In this document: positions 34,685-48,715 of the stretch, piece by piece
Position numbering within the stretch: position 1 is the first letter of the stretch
Layout: every line of letters starts with the position of its first letter
Source of the DNA: Acholoe squamosa
Taxonomy: Eukaryota; Annelida; Polychaeta; Phyllodocida; Polynoidae
Length of the DNA: 64,000 bases
Assembly (NCBI GenBank): GCA_949317995.1
Contig: OX439035.1
Span: 81,717,959-81,781,958 of the forward strand
Direction: 5' to 3'
Position numbers and translations under genes: made by a program
Notes under the pieces: generated by a model
Seen by the model: only the letters and a program-made list of their open reading frames with translations
Database searches by the model: none
What the model was told of the DNA's origin: nothing

Positions 34685-36389
34685 GTACACGTCCTAACCC
34701 GTACTATTCTGTTAATCTAGAATTAACAGATTTGATGTTTGAAACAGGTGGTAGTCAGGATCCGAATCATCCTGCACCAATGCCGAGGAAGGTAACCTTT
34801 GGGGAACTTCCATATGATATCCCAGCTCAATTACCACCACTAGATTATAGTACAATTATATCTGGGAAAGAAGAAGCCAAAAGTGAGAAAGCAGAGATGC
34901 TAAAGAATCTCCGAGAAAAGAATGAAGAGTATAAAAGAGAAAAGAAAGCTCTTCAGCAATGTTTGCAGGAAGAAGAATCTCATTTCCCTGGAGTGAGACA
35001 AACTCTGCAAGACGAATACAATCAAAGGACTAAACAAATCCAAGATTGTATTCTAGAGACTGATAAATTAAATCAGATGAAAAGTGATATGGAAAGCCAT
35101 GTCGATTACTATAAAAATGAGTATGAACGCCTGAAGCAGTGTTTTGTTAAATATAACGAGCAATTGTTATCAGATCTGGATGAATATTTACAAGAATTGC
35201 AGGATCTGTAAGATACTGCGGCTGCTTTGGGCGATTATGTTGATCAAACACAACAAGCTATCGGTCATTTGGACAATACTGTTGTAATACATTTGGACAA
35301 TACTGTTGTGATACAACTGGCTAATCGTCTGCAATCAGCTTCCAGATCCAGTAACGGTTCTGTAAGTAGTATGCAGACAACGGCACCTGTATCAGGTCCT
35401 ATTTGGTTTAATCCCCTTGTAACTGATGGTGCAGATGTACAAAGTGGTGTATTTAAACCCGGTACATAGTCTAGTGAGGATGGTGGAGCACACACTGTAA
35501 CAGTTAGTGCTAATCCATCTCCCATTAGTACTCCACAAACGACTATTACCACAAGTGGAGCTAATGTGAGTATGTCAGCAGCACCAGTACCAAATTTGAC
35601 CTTTTTAATGAGTCAAAATACGGCTACTGGAGGAGCGGGAGATCCTTTGGATCTGAATAGTAATGGAAGGAAGGCCTGATAATAATCAGGGAAGGAACCC
35701 ACAACAACCAGATCCACTGAGATCCGTTCCATGGTATAATCCTCAGTATCCTGGAGCCAGCACTCTATGTCCTCCCCTTAGAAAACCAACTCCCTATATT
35801 CCACCATCCTTGACAGCTCCCACATCCCAATATACCCCTGTATCCCAACCAAATGCTGCTCATCCGAGCCAAAGTTCACAACAGTCACCCTTAACTTACC
35901 TTCCTCGGTCACAGGCACAGAATCCTTACATCCCAACCCCTTTTCCCCCTTCCAATGGTGGTCAACCCCCATGGTCTGACTCCCGAGGTTTCTATGGAAA
36001 CACGAACTTTGGCCATAATTATGGTAGAAGGCACTTCAATACTAAATACTCCCAACATCCGGGCGGTACTCAAGGTCTGAGTAACTTTGGACCAGGAGGA
36101 TCAGATTCAAGAGACAAATTCAGAAACCCAAAGAATCCCATAAGGTATTCGGATTGAAGTTGCAGGACCTGCTTAGTAAAGCCAGGCCCAATTGGGAGTA
36201 TGATGATGAATGCTGGATACAAGAATTGTTTACTCAATTCAGTGCCGGTCTTGCAAGTAGCAAATTCGCCTAATACTGAGGTGGTTAGGGAGCCCATTCA
36301 GGAGATTAGTGGGCTATCACAGGCAGAGGGGAATGAGGGGCTCGAGGTGCTAAAGTTGGGGTTTTGGGTTCTCTAAAGAAAGCTATAAT

Positions 36390-37870
36390 ACAATCCAACT
36401 CGGGTTTCCACCAGTTATGTTTTACCTCAATCCGATCTCCACTCACTGTTTAAACTGTATATTTGGGGAATGTTCTCAAGCTAGCTTCAAGCAGTAGAAC
36501 GGTGTTTAAATCCCACAGCCCATTTGGAAAGAAAACACAATTGGGTACTTTATCTCCAGGGTTTTTTATTGAACATGTATATATGCCAATGCAAAGGTCG
36601 AATACAATTCAGACTCCAGCGTTCATTTCACATTTCAATTTGGTAATCATAACCACACACCTTTAACCAGGAAGATTCCAATAAACTAGATCCAGTCAAT
36701 TTTCAAAGTTAATCGTGCCAACATATCTATATCACAAATAATAACGCCACCACATTTCATCAATAACATCATATAACCAATCGCGGGCGTGAGTGATCTC
36801 CATCGTTGCTGAATATCTTTAAAATTCACACAATCATAAAACCTTTACAAATTTCATAATCATTAAAGGTTCCTTCCAACATTGATAAGCTCCATAATGC
36901 TCATGTATCTACAAATCACAGATTCACAAAAGTCGTCGAATTTCATAACATAATCACAAGTGGTTATCAAAATGCACAATCATAAACTGTTGGTGTCTTC
37001 GAATTCCATCATGGCATAACTCCAAGTTAAATCAATAACTCCATGGTGAGATGTTTAGTGAGCATTGAGAATATAATAATGGGTAGTGAGAGACCAAGTG
37101 AAAAGCCAATCAAAGCTAAGTCCTTCTGATGAGTGGTTCCTCTATTGTATGCCTAGGCCTCCAATTGAATGAAGTTAAGACTTCAGAAAGCACTCTAGAC
37201 AGTGGCCAAAAGTCCTGTAAATGCTATTCAGAATTTCAATCGATTCCTACTTGTGGGCTGCCGTATATAAATATCTTCCCCTCTAATTCCAGGACGAACT
37301 GTGGATCCCTGAAGTTCCAAGCACAATCCGCGCCCCGGCCCTCCAGTTCCAGCCTTATATACCCGCAGACTACCGGTGGTTTTGGTCTTTTGCCACCCGG
37401 CACCTTTTGGACTTTAAGCCTGGTGGGATTCTAACAGATCCATCTATAGAGGCCACACCCATCCACTCATAAGGACATAATCTCCACTGCCGCCACCGGG
37501 ACCCCCAAGACCTGCATCCAACACACTGACTCAGCCTTCATAGCTGCGCCCGGCATCCTATAGGACCATAACATGCCGCGCCCACTCTAGGCTTCATCGG
37601 GTCCAAGGCCTTATAGCGACATTCTTTAACTGTTCCCAGTGACATATCGCATCCAGAAGTTCTCCTTCTTTATGAAATATACTTTATAACAAACATTCAT
37701 GCATTCTACTGGGATATACCCGCAGACACCTAGTATGGAGGAACCCCGCATCTTTATATTATTTTCAGGATTACTATTGTGAATCCTCAAACAATAGCGA
37801 CAATTTGGTCGCCCCTCTTAATTCCCTATAACTCATTAGGGAATCCGGTATAACAGGTGCCCAGGGAGCA
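36390..37870 (-). mobile_element. LTR-like repeat P, copy 1, inside the first Gypsy fossil
   Basis: About 1.5 kb, found again at 48716-50256. On the minus strand it has a TATA-like tatataaggctgg (near 37360), then AATAAA (near 36568), and ends next to aactggtggaaacccgagtt, which reads like a primer-binding site. That suggests an LTR with a little internal sequence from another retroelement. Boundaries are approximate. Fossil. Confidence 0.55.
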
Positions 37871-40865
37871 CAGGGGAAACCCAGTACCGAATCAAATGTA
37901 GGAGGTCATGTGTTGGTCAGAGTTGGTAGTGCTCACCTGCCCCTGGGTCATCATTGTCTGGAATGCCTAAAAGGATGTGGATGCAACCCTGGTGTGAACA
38001 ATGAGGCGCCTGTAGTCACTGATACACCTTCACTATTACAGGGAAGGTGGTGGTATGTTTCACTCACTGTCAATGGAAGACCACTGAATTCCTTGTGGAT
38101 ATGGGAGCTAGCCACTCGTGTATCTCTCGGAAGGTAGCGGATCTTATACTGAATCTGCATGAAGCTCTCTTATTAAGAGGAAGACTGCACAAACAGCCGA
38201 CGGCAGTAAGATGCAAACATATGGTAGGACATGTGTAAAATTGCAGTTGGATGGTGTTCATGATTATGAGATAATGTTCAGCAACCATTGCCGAGATAGC
38301 GGATGAAGGGATATTAGGATTGGACTTTGCATCATTGTATGGTGTAGTGTTGGATCCGCAGTCGGGTGTGTTGAGTGTGAAGCATCCTTATCCTGTGAAA
38401 GTGAGATGTTGTTGCGGCAAGTAAGCAGTGTAGCCTCTGTGGCTCATACTGTAAAGATTCCTGCTGGAGTAGCATGTGATGTCCTTGTCAGGAGTAGCCC
38501 TGAAATGAGGAATAAAGCTGCAGTAATTAAACTGGATACAGTTATGCTGGCGAGTATAGGATTGGAATTAGTCGATACTATAGTAGCTAATGCTGCTTGG
38601 TCTGTGATACCAGTTTCTAACCCGAGTAATAGAATGGTATACTTGAAGAAAGGCTCTGTTTTAGGTAATGTAATGTTATCCGAACCTTCCGGTTACTGGA
38701 TGTGAACAGGGATGGTCAGATGATTTAAAGAAATTATTTGACGATACGAAACTGGAAGATCCTGTGGAAAAGGAAGCACTCAGTCAATTGTTGACAAAGT
38801 ATCAAAAAGCGTTTGCCGTACCAGGTGAACCCTTAGGGAAAACCACAAAGGTATTGCATACAATTGATACAGGAGATGCAGTTCCTTATAATTCCGAATA
38901 GGAGGCTACCTTTACCTAAAAAGAAAGTAGGCGAGACTGAAATAGCCAAGATGCTGGAATAGGATGTTATAATTCCTTCCAACAATCCTTGGAGTAGTCC
39001 TGTATGTATGGTGACTAAAAAGGATGGGTCTATTCGATTTTGTGTAGACTATAGAAAGTTAAATGGGTTGACGAAAAAGAATTCGTATCCATTACCGAGA
39101 TTTGATGAGACTATTGACTCTTTAGGAGGAAATTAATGGTTTTGTACCCTGGATTTACAATCCTGATACTGGCAAGTAGGAATGAATCCGAGTGATATGG
39201 AAAAGACTGCCTTTTCTAGCCATATCGGTTTATTCCAGTATGTCATGCCTTTTGGTCTATGTAATGCCCAGGCAACCTTTGAAGCCATGATGGAAACTTT
39301 ATTAAGTGATTTATTATGGGAAAGGTGTTTAGTATATCTTGACGATGTTATAGTATTCAGAAAGACCTTTAACGAATGCTTAGATAATCTCAAGCTAATA
39401 TTAGAATGTATACTATCTAAAGGTTTAAAATTGAAACCAAAGAAATGTCACTTGTTTAAACAGATCATAAATTATTTGGGCCGGATAATTGCTGATGATG
39501 GAATAAAAGCTGATCCCGAAAAGATAAGGGCAGTTACGGACTGGGGAATACCAAACACTCCTAAGGAAATAAGATCTTTTCTGGGGTTCTGTTCATAAAT
39601 CAGAGACTTTATCCCGAATTCCTCTCGGGTAAGTTACCCATTACAGATCCTAACTACATGGACCCCCAGTAGAAGAAAGGATAAGTTCCCGTGGGGAACC
39701 AAACAAGAACAAGCTTTTGAGAAATTAAAAGCCTTGTTCACGAGTACTCCAGTACTGCAATATCCATCCGTTGATGGAGATTTCATACTGGATACGGATG
39801 CTAGTAATGAAAGCAAATGGGCAGCCTTCTCCCAAGTCCAAGTTGGAGTGGAAGTCCCGATAGCCTTTGCTAGCAATACTTTGAGCAAAACGCAACAGAA
39901 CTATTGTACCACTAAACGTGAGTTATTAGTTGTCATTGTGTATACAAAGAAGTTTAAACATTTCTTATGGGGAACTAACTTTACATTAAGTACGGATCAT
40001 TCCTCATTGAAATGGTTATTAAACTTCCAAGATGCTGAAGGAAGATGGCTAGCCCATCTCTTTGAATTTGGGCTGGGAAACAGCCAAATAGAGCATCAAG
40101 CAGGGAATAAGCATATTAATGCTGACGCTTTATGCCGAATATCAATTCGGAAATGTGACAATCCGAATTGTACTGATTGTGGAATACATGGAGCAGTAAT
40201 AGCCTCGATTCGAATACCTTTCGAATCATGTATTGGCAGTGTATTGGACTGGTCCTTAGATATAAATGCCAGGAAGCTGACTCAGTTACTGCTAAACTTC
40301 TACAATTAGTACCAAAGGGTATATGTCCAGTCAAACCAGCAGCGTCACTGGAAAATAGGAAATCGAGACGATTTCTAGCACAATGGACTGAGCTAGAGGT
40401 CTGTAAGGGAATTCTGTACCATTGAAAACCATGTAATAATGGTGAAAAACAGTTGTCATTTTAATACGCTATGCGAAGAGACATCATGTACTATTGTCAT
40501 GGACACAGAGCAAGTGGTCATTTTGGAGAAAAGTGGTCTTTAGCCCGTCTTTCCAAAAGATACTACTGGCCAGGTATGTCGAAAGACCTACTCCAATGGG
40601 TAGCTACTTGTCCGGATTGTTGTAAAAACAAACCCAGACCAGGACCCGGTAAATTACCCTTATCCCAAGAGTTATTTGGGGTAAGATTTGCTCAGGTAGG
40701 AGTAGATATTATTAGTAGTTTGAATAAAACCCTGAATGATAATATGATGGTAGTGTATGACTATTATACAAAGTATACTAAAGTCTATCCGCTACCGGAC
40801 CACAAGACAGTTACTTGTGCAGAAGCATTTTTGAAGGGATGGGTGCTCACTTTTGAGGTATCTCT

Positions 40866-42065
40866 CCCAGTTAGCAAAGGTGGTGTGGCCCTACTGTGGC
40901 CCACACTTTATTTGGTGTGGCTTCCAATGTGGGCTGCAATGGGCTAACCCATGGGCTGCTGACAGTTTCTGTTCTCAGTGAGGTGTGTGGGCCACACTGG
41001 GCTAACCAATATGGGGACAGATCAGTCTCAGAGTGGGTTTGGGTTCAACATGGGTTTTTGGTGTGGCTGAAAGTGGTCTGCCCACTTTGATCACATGGTG
41101 CCATCTGGTCAAAATTTATCATTTTTGGGGTCAACATGGGTCTTTGGTGTGGCTGAAAGTGGGCTGAACTCTTTGATCAGGTGGCGCCATCTGGAATAGA
41201 ATCTATTTTTTCCTCATTTTCTAAAATTTTGAACCCTGAAAATGCTCTGCTAGCCTCCAGGTGCTAGCCCCTCCCCTTGGCCTCCATAGTTGGAGGGAGA
41301 CTAAACATACTGTATTACTCTCCCCATCATCATAATACTGTAGAACCATCAATTCAAACTAAGTTGGCCAAGGCATGTCAACCAGACCTAGTCCAGTAAC
41401 ATGCTAGCCTTCAAGTTCATAGTGCCCCCCAATGGGTAGCATACTTCAATATAAAATGATTACCACAGGAATGGTGTAGTCACATTAAAATCTGCTGACA
41501 TCACTGTACTTTGCACATTTCAAATGTATTTTGCAAGTAGATCCAAACTCTGAGAAAATTTGTGTACTGTTATGATTTATATGATTCATAAATTATTAGC
41601 CCATTTCTGTGATATCATATTAAAGAAAATCAATACTGACTTGGGGGGAAAGCTGTACATCAGACATAGTAGGGTCATCTAGTGTTAAAGTTCAGAACTC
41701 CCAGCTCAGTATGCCTTGTGCAAACCCATCCTCAGCCCTGTCTGGGGAATTATCTTTGGAACTAATCTATGCCTGATTCAGGGTGCCCACCTTGAAACCA
41801 ATCTGTGCCCTAAGTGTTTACCCATTTTGAAGCTGCTCTGTGCCCAAATCAGTTAGCCTTATGTGGCCCACACAGCTTGCTGAGGACAAAAATTGTCGGG
41901 AGCCAACAGTCTTAGTTCAGTTTGCCCTATTAGGGCAACTCAATGTGGCCCTGACTGGAAACCCACCATTTGCCCAACCTAAAACCATAAATAGTATTCT
42001 GCCCGCTTTGAACCAGCTTATCTGAGCTAAAACTGAATTGGCCCTAAGCGGGCTTGCTACATGGG
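40866..42065 (+). mobile_element. DNA element E, copy 1 (1200 bp), inside the first Gypsy integrase
   Basis: Ends cccagttagcaaagg and the inverse cccatgtagcaagccc, flanked by CT on both sides (40864-40865 and 42066-42067). The outer parts are crowded with tgggc/gcccac words (tgtgggctgcaatgggctaa; ccctaagcgggc). The middle is plain. No transposase frame. The sequence on either side belongs to the Gypsy-like element. A second copy in opposite orientation lies at 47215-48364. Confidence 0.85.
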
Positions 42066-42901
42066 CTGATGCTTCACAGTGATCAGGGTAGAGAATTTGA
42101 ATCACATCTCTGGCAAAGTATGTGTGAGTATATTGCTATATGCAAGACTAGGACAAATTCATATAGACCACAAAGTGATGGGCTAGTAGAAAGGTTCAAT
42201 AGAACTCTAATACAAGTCCTAAAGTCACTTGTGAATGAAAATATGGATGATTGGGATGAACAGTGTGATTTTGTAACACATGCTTACAACAGTACTCTCC
42301 ATTCAAGTACTAATTGCTCACCAAATTTATTGGTATTTGGTGATGATATGATAATGCCTGCAGATCTGGTGTTTGGTGTTTTGGGAATGAACCCAGAATT
42401 ATCATGCCAGGTAGTATTCTTAGAAGCATTACAAGATAGATTTAAAAAAAAATTATGAATCAGTTCAGATAGAACTGCAGATGAGTGCTCGCTAGCAGAA
42501 AGCCGGATACAACACAGGGTTAAAAATAAGACATTTTAAACCTGGAGATGGAGTTTTATGATTACATGAACCACTCAAACATGTCAAATTAGCGTCTAAT
42601 TGGGATGGTCCGTTTACAGTGAAAACTGTAATTAGTGATTGTACCGTAATAATACAATCAGATATTGGAAGAAAAGTCTCGGCAGGTGAAGGAAGACGGA
42701 AGAGGAAAGGGAAATTAGTGGCTATGAAATCTCTAGAAAAAGCTTTGAAGTCTACCAGGTTGAATACGGGAGCAGAGGATGGTGTAGTGCTCCGCCGCAG
42801 TCCACTCCTTGCCCGGGCTGCAGTAACCTAAGCTGTTACACAACGAGTGTATTGTCCCATAATCTGTTCTATGTTGTACTTTGTTTAAAAATCCGTAATA
42901 A

Positions 42902-43498
42902 TTGGCCAAGTGAGGGAAAACATGCCTCCTGGGGGAAATGGCTTTTTAAGGTTTAAGTCAAGGGCTTTAAAATGAGATATCTTGAGCTAAAATATCCCCA
43001 ATAGTTTTGCAGTAATTGCTTGTCAAACCTAGGTTGGTGTGTACAACTGAAAATGGGAAATAAGCTCTTAATGCATTATGTCCTATCATACACACTAATA
43101 ATGCAACAAATACAGTTTTGTGGAAAAATAACCAAAGAAATGTGATGTTTTTGTCATAAAATTGGTTCTAAAGTGAATTTTTGAGCTCCTGCAGGAATTT
43201 CACAAAAAGTTTATGGTGAAAATTCCCAATTGGGATAGGGGAGTGGTTTCCATGGCAACCAGAAATTGCCTTATCTACCAATTTGCTATGTTTCCATGGC
43301 AACCAACATTCCAAAAATGGAACATTTTCAGTAGAGATGGAATAATTTTAAGCATACTACTGGATTCCTCATCAAAAATTGGTCTAATGCTTTTTTGTAG
43401 CATATTTGTCAGTGTTTTACCCATATACTGACCCCTGGTGGCCAAAACCAGAACTAAAAATCCCCCCTGGAGGCACGTTCTCCCCCGTTGGGCCACAA
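42902..43498. mobile_element. MITE L, copy 2
   Basis: Fuller copy of the element at 6772-7358. Left end ttggccaagtgagggaaaac, then atgcctcctgggggaaa. The right end is the inverse of ttgtggcccaacgggggaga, then acgtgcctccagggggg. The terminal repeat is about 35 bp with several mismatches. No ORF of note. It sits just right of the first Gypsy fossil. Confidence 0.75.
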
Positions 43499-43689
43499 TT
43501 GATTGCTTTTAGGAGCCCCTAGGCGATGTACCAATTGGTAGTGAACCGATAATCGGGTAGGTACGTGTAATACTACCTATAATCTTCATGTTATCCCTTG
43601 AGTGTCCCTGGTGTTGAGTGATAATAGCAGAGCGGTTCAGATGTTATTTGTTTATATGTGTTGCAAGTGTTCGTGTGACGTCAGAGTGG

Positions 43690-45725
43690 TCAATCTCATG
43701 TGACCTCTTGTGAACCCGCCTAGTGACTCCCGAAAGCGTCCTTCCGGATGCCGAAGACCAGCAGGGTAATCAGGACAAGTCCCTGGTTACTCAGCAGGAA
43801 GAGGAATAGATGGAGTTCGACAATGACCTCGAGAACTTCAACCTGGATCAGTCAAGCATTCCGGTTTCACCGTTGCCGACTTCCCCAAGTCGTGATGATC
43901 CAGCCAGAGATTGCCCTCCTGTGCTGGATAATGTACCCGAGATAGTCATAGAAGAATCCGGTGGTGCCACTGGCAAACAAGATGCCACATCAGATACTTC
44001 TGCTGACGGTAAGCTCCTAGATCAAAGAGTGAGTGAAGAGTACTACCCAAGCTTTGACGGTCAGTACCTCTTTGTCCATCCGAATCAGATGAGATTGGAT
44101 GAAAACGAGCACCATATAGGGATAGACTCGGAAGTCCTACTCAGCATTCTGGAAGTTGTACCTAACCATATGTACAACGAATCCCAGGAATGGCTGACGG
44201 ATTACGGATGGCTCCAAAGGGGACTAAAGGTCCACTACGAGTTTCGGAAGACAGTTTACGATGCTGCTATGATGATGGAACTAAACCTTGTTCCATGACC
44301 AGATCGTGACACCTTGGGAACAGATGACCTTTTTTCAGGTGGATTGGGCTGGCCTCTTTGTTAGAACAGAGAGCCATTGTTACCCAAACCCGGATGTTCA
44401 AGAGGTTTCTTTTGTAAACGTATTAGAATACCTTAAAGCTGCCACTGAGTTTAACTCCTGGACTGATGGATATTCAATCATGGAATCCAATATTGAACAT
44501 GCCTGTAAGCACAGCCTACTAAACTAGACATATGCTGAGACTGTCCGTCACCTCGTCCGGGAACAAATCCAGGATGAGAGGGCGGCAGCCAAAGCTAAAT
44601 ATGAGGAGGAAGTGAGGAAGCGTCTTGATGACGAAGCCGCTCGAGCTCCTCCGATTGCTAAGATTGTGGTGACTGGTAAATCACAACAACCAGCCACACT
44701 AAACCCAAAGGATGTCCCTAAATGGAATCCTAAAGTTAAGGAAGAGATACTGATATCAAAGCCGATAGGTGAGAAATTGGATAACTCTGCCGGCTCTGGT
44801 GATGAAGGCTGGACTAAAGCCAGAACCGAGAGAGAGAGGAAGGCGGAATTGAGGAGACTTAAAAATCCTCCGGATTCTGCTATTATCCAGCAGCATAACA
44901 AAGCTGCCGAGCCAGTAGAGGTAACGGATTCCGGAATCCAATGCTTCAGACGAATCAGATGACAATATTGTCCCCATTAACGTCACTGAAGTTAAACGTT
45001 GGGCTAATGCCAAGGGTGGGTTCAAGGAATGCATCCCGACTTGTATGCAAGACTGCATTACCGGTAAAACGAAGAAGGGCACCATTAAATATGCATGCAA
45101 GAAAGAGAGTACACAAAGACGGTAACTCCTATGAAGAAGACTGGATGCGTCTTACTGACAGTGATCCTATCTTGAATAAGATGTACCAGAGTACTTGGTT
45201 GCTAGTGAATAACTGTACCAAGAGCTATTTTTCCCTGACCTAAAAGAAAAAACTTTGTTACTGCATAAATGGTACACCAAGACCCGGAAAACGTGCCCTT
45301 TCCCCATCTGTATGAACAAAAGCGACACCGATGAGGAACGTATCTGGAATACTCAGCTGCATTTCCAAAAACATCTGGTGGAGGAGCATATGCACCACCA
45401 CCCTGAGTACTCTTGCGATCCGGATGAGGGAAAGAAGAGTTCTAAGTGTTCAAAGCTTTTTAGTTACAAACGCCTCGGGATTTATGTCACCATGGAAAAT
45501 CAGCACATGCTGATGGCCTGAATAAAGCTTGTGACCAACTTGCACAAAGAACTCATGGCAGAGTTCTTAAGATGGACAATGAGAAATGGGTGAATATGAA
45601 GCCGAGTGATCAGTCATTCGGCCTAACTACCAAGACTCATGGTAAGAAACTCCTGGCTAGGTTTGCTATCAACGAAGGACGGTGTAATCTAGACCTCCAC
45701 GACAAACAGATTGAAGACTACAATG
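43690..45725 (+). mobile_element. Gag-like coding debris with a zinc finger, fossil of uncertain family
   Basis: A run of coding-looking frames on the plus strand: an acidic N-terminal part, a highly charged coiled-coil-like part (about 44540-44900), and a Cys2-His2-like finger (CPFPIC ... HFQKHLVEEHMHHH) at about 45295-45410. I do not recognise the family. Placement between two Gypsy-like fossils suggests the structural gene of another retroelement. A decayed host gene is possible. Broken, with several breaks. Confidence 0.35.
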
Positions 45726-47214
45726 AAAACTGCCAGGTTTGAAGTGTGACAATTCTGAAAGTAGGTTATTGAATTCTATTGTTTGGATCAATCTAGGCCC
45801 ATCAACTAGCCTACCCAAGCCTACCACTGACAATACTGTGAACATTGATAGCAAAACTGTGTCCTGAAGTATCATAAACATTGACTTTGTATGAATGCTG
45901 TAGATCTAGTGACTAGGCCTATCAGTACATATCAATATGACAACTGCTTCAGTAAAACCACCAAGCTCTTTGACAGTGGAAAGGTGTAATCCTTCTCATT
46001 CTTGGACACTCTGGAAAAGAAAATTTGAAATCTATCTTAGGGCCATAGGTGCCAATGGAGACCAAGGTGGCAAGAAAATTGGGTTATTACTTCACATAGG
46101 AGATGAGAGGCTGGACATATTTGACAGTTTTGTATTCAAGCCCCAAACTGATAACCCCGTAGATGGACAACAACCTATCCCAGCAGAGAATCCCGATAAT
46201 TATGACACAGTCATCGGAAAGTATTTTGGTAAAACGGATCCGCAACTGTTACTCAGGGAACAATTCTGGTTTCATCTCAAGAGGGGGGCCTCCCAAACAT
46301 TGGAGTCATGGGTGCTCGCAGTGAAAAGGTTTGCAGCAGAATGTAAGTTTCTGAATGACTATTTAGAACAAGCAGTCCGAGACAAGTTAACATTTTCATG
46401 TACCGATGAGCCGTCAAATTCGAAACTTTATGATGTTGGCGCAGGACTGACGTTGGACAGAACTGTTGAGATCCTGTATCGAAAGGAGACTATACGATAC
46501 AAACTTCAAGAGTCTAAGAGCAGGTCATACTTGTGAGAAGTGCAACTTAAAAGGACATTACTTCAAGGTTTGACGCACGTCTAAATCTCGTATTTCTCAA
46601 ATTGTCGAGGGGGAGAAGGACGATAGTCCAGATGACAACGAATCGCACATATTCATAGGCAGCGTGACGACTAGCCAAGTAAATGTGACGTCATCGAAAC
46701 CCACTCAAAATGACAAATTGACAGATTGGAGTAAAGGCTAGTACATAAATCTGAAGACAGGTCCAGATATCCTATCATAGTACATCAACTCAGGAGCAGA
46801 AATATTGGTGATGCCCGACACGCTCTACAAGAAGTCATACGGTAATATTCAGCCAACTAGACGCACACTGTTTGCTACCAGCGAACATCAATTACAGACG
46901 CTAGGATGTGCTTGTATGGAGTTGAATCGTGGAGACGCTACCATCCTCGAAGATGTATATGTAGTAAAAGGTCGCTACTCCTAGGACAGCCCGCCATCGA
47001 GAAGTTAGGACTCATACCTAACATACCTGGTGCATATAGGATCAGAGCCGTGAACAGTGAAAGCCCTAAATTGGACACAAAGGACAATGTCATCAAGGCG
47101 TACCCAAAGCTCTTCCAAGGACTCAGTAAGCTCAAAGGCAAATATACTATTCGACTTAAAGATGACGCAAAACCTTTCTGCCTCTATACCCCGCGCAGGG
47201 CATCATTGCCTCTT

Positions 47215-48364
47215 CCCATGTAGCAAGCCCGCTTAGGGCCATTCAGTTTTAGCTTAGATAAGCTGGTTCAAAGCGGGCAGAATACTATTCATGGTTTTAG
47301 GTTGGGCAAATGGTGGGTTTTCAGTCAGGGCCACATTGGGTTGCCCTAATAGGGCAAACTGAACTAAGACTGTTGGGCTCCCGACAGTTTTTGTCCTCAG
47401 CAAGTTGTGTGGGCCACATCAGGCTAACTGATTTAGGCACAGAGCAGCTTCAAAATGGGCAAACACTTTGGGCACAGATTGGTTTCAAAGTGGGCACCCC
47501 AAATCAGGCAGTTCCAAAGATAATTCCACAGACAGGACTGAGGATGGGTTTGCACAAGGCATACTCAGCTAGGAGTTCTGAACTTTGACACTAGATGACC
47601 CCACTATGCCTGATGTACAGCCTCCCCCCCCCCCCAAGTCAGTATTGATTTCCTTTAGTATGATATAACAACAATAGGCTACTGAATCATATAAATTATA
47701 ACAGTACACATATTTTCTCAGAGTTTGGATCTACTTGCAAAATACATTTGAAATGTGCAAAGTTAGGTAATGCCAGCAGTTTTTTATGTGAATACACCTA
47801 TTGGGAGGCACTATGAACTTGAAGGCTAGCATGTTACTGGACTAGGTCTGGTTGACATGCCTTGGCCAACTAAGTTCGAATTGATGATTCTACTGTATTA
47901 TGATGATGGGAAGAGTAATACAGTATGTTTAGTCCTTCCCACTATGGAGGCCAAGGGGAGGGGCTAGCACCTGAAGGCTAGCAGAACATTTTCAGGGTTC
48001 AAAATTTTAGAAAATGAGGAAAAAGTAGATTTTCTGTAATATCTATCCTAGATGGCGCCACCTGATGCCCACTTTCAGCCACACCAAAAACCCATGTTGA
48101 CCCCAAAATGATAAATTTTGACCAGATAGCTCCATGTGATCAAAGTGGTCAGCCCACTTTCAGCCACACCAAAAACCCATGTTGAACCCAAACCCACTTT
48201 GAGACTGGTCTGTGCCCAAATTGGTTAGCCCAGTGTGGCCCACACACGTCACTGAGAACAGAAACTGTCAGCAGCCCATCGGTTAGCCCATTGCGGCCCA
48301 CATCTGAAGCCACACCAAATAAAGTGTGGGCCACAGTAGGGTCACACCACCTTTGCTACCTGGG
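47215..48364 (-). mobile_element. DNA element E, copy 2 (1150 bp), inside the second Gypsy RT region
   Basis: Inverse orientation relative to copy 1. Ends cccatgtagcaagccc and ctttgctacctggg, flanked by TT on both sides (47213-47214 and 48365-48366). Nearly every block of copy 1 is recognisable in reverse. The 61-codon ORF at 48149-48334 is a shadow of the repeat. Confidence 0.85.
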
Positions 48365-48715
48365 TTATGAAGAAGGTAGAGGAAGAAATTGATGCACTCG
48401 TAAAGTCAGAAGTGACCGTGCCCGTAAATGAACCAATGGACTGGTGCGTGCCTATGGTAGTCGTACCTAAGCCTAACGAGAAAATATGATTATGTGTGGA
48501 CTTGACGAAGCTCAATGAAGGAGTCCGACATGAACTCTATGTGATGAAAAAGGTAGGCGGAGGGATTTGTCGGGGTTTTGGTTCTAATGTTGGGGTTTCT
48601 TTTCTTTGAGGAACCCCTGGAAAAGACTGGGAGGAGGTGGTGGCTTCTTGTTTTGAATGGGGTTTCTGAAAATAGTGCACCTTTTTAATGAGGGTAGCTG
48701 TGATGCAATGATTAA

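Larger units (their letters stand above)
31481..42840 (+). mobile_element. First Gypsy-like LTR retrotransposon, fossil with three insertions
   Basis: Parts in order. LTR-like region to about 31788 with TATA-like cctataaaagga (31577), AATAAA (31719) and a primer-site-like ttggtgccgtgaccag (31790). Gag-like coding on both sides of an insertion (about 31830-32009 and 34685-36150), coiled-coil then Pro/Gln-rich. Aspartic protease around 38045-38160. Reverse transcriptase about 38750-39600. RNase H about 39734-40140. Integrase with H2C2 and catalytic core (about 40470-40865 and 42066-42458) and a basic tail to about 42830. Pol order and motifs fit Metaviridae/Gypsy. The element is broken with around ten breaks. 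It is old, since it hosts a 2.7-kb DNA element, an LTR-like repeat and a 1.2-kb DNA element. No convincing 3' LTR is seen. Confidence 0.8.

Noticed and set aside
40896-42025. ORFs inside element E (and their mirror at 47310-48334)
   Set aside because: They follow the GCCCA word arrays and are not conserved in frame between the two copies.
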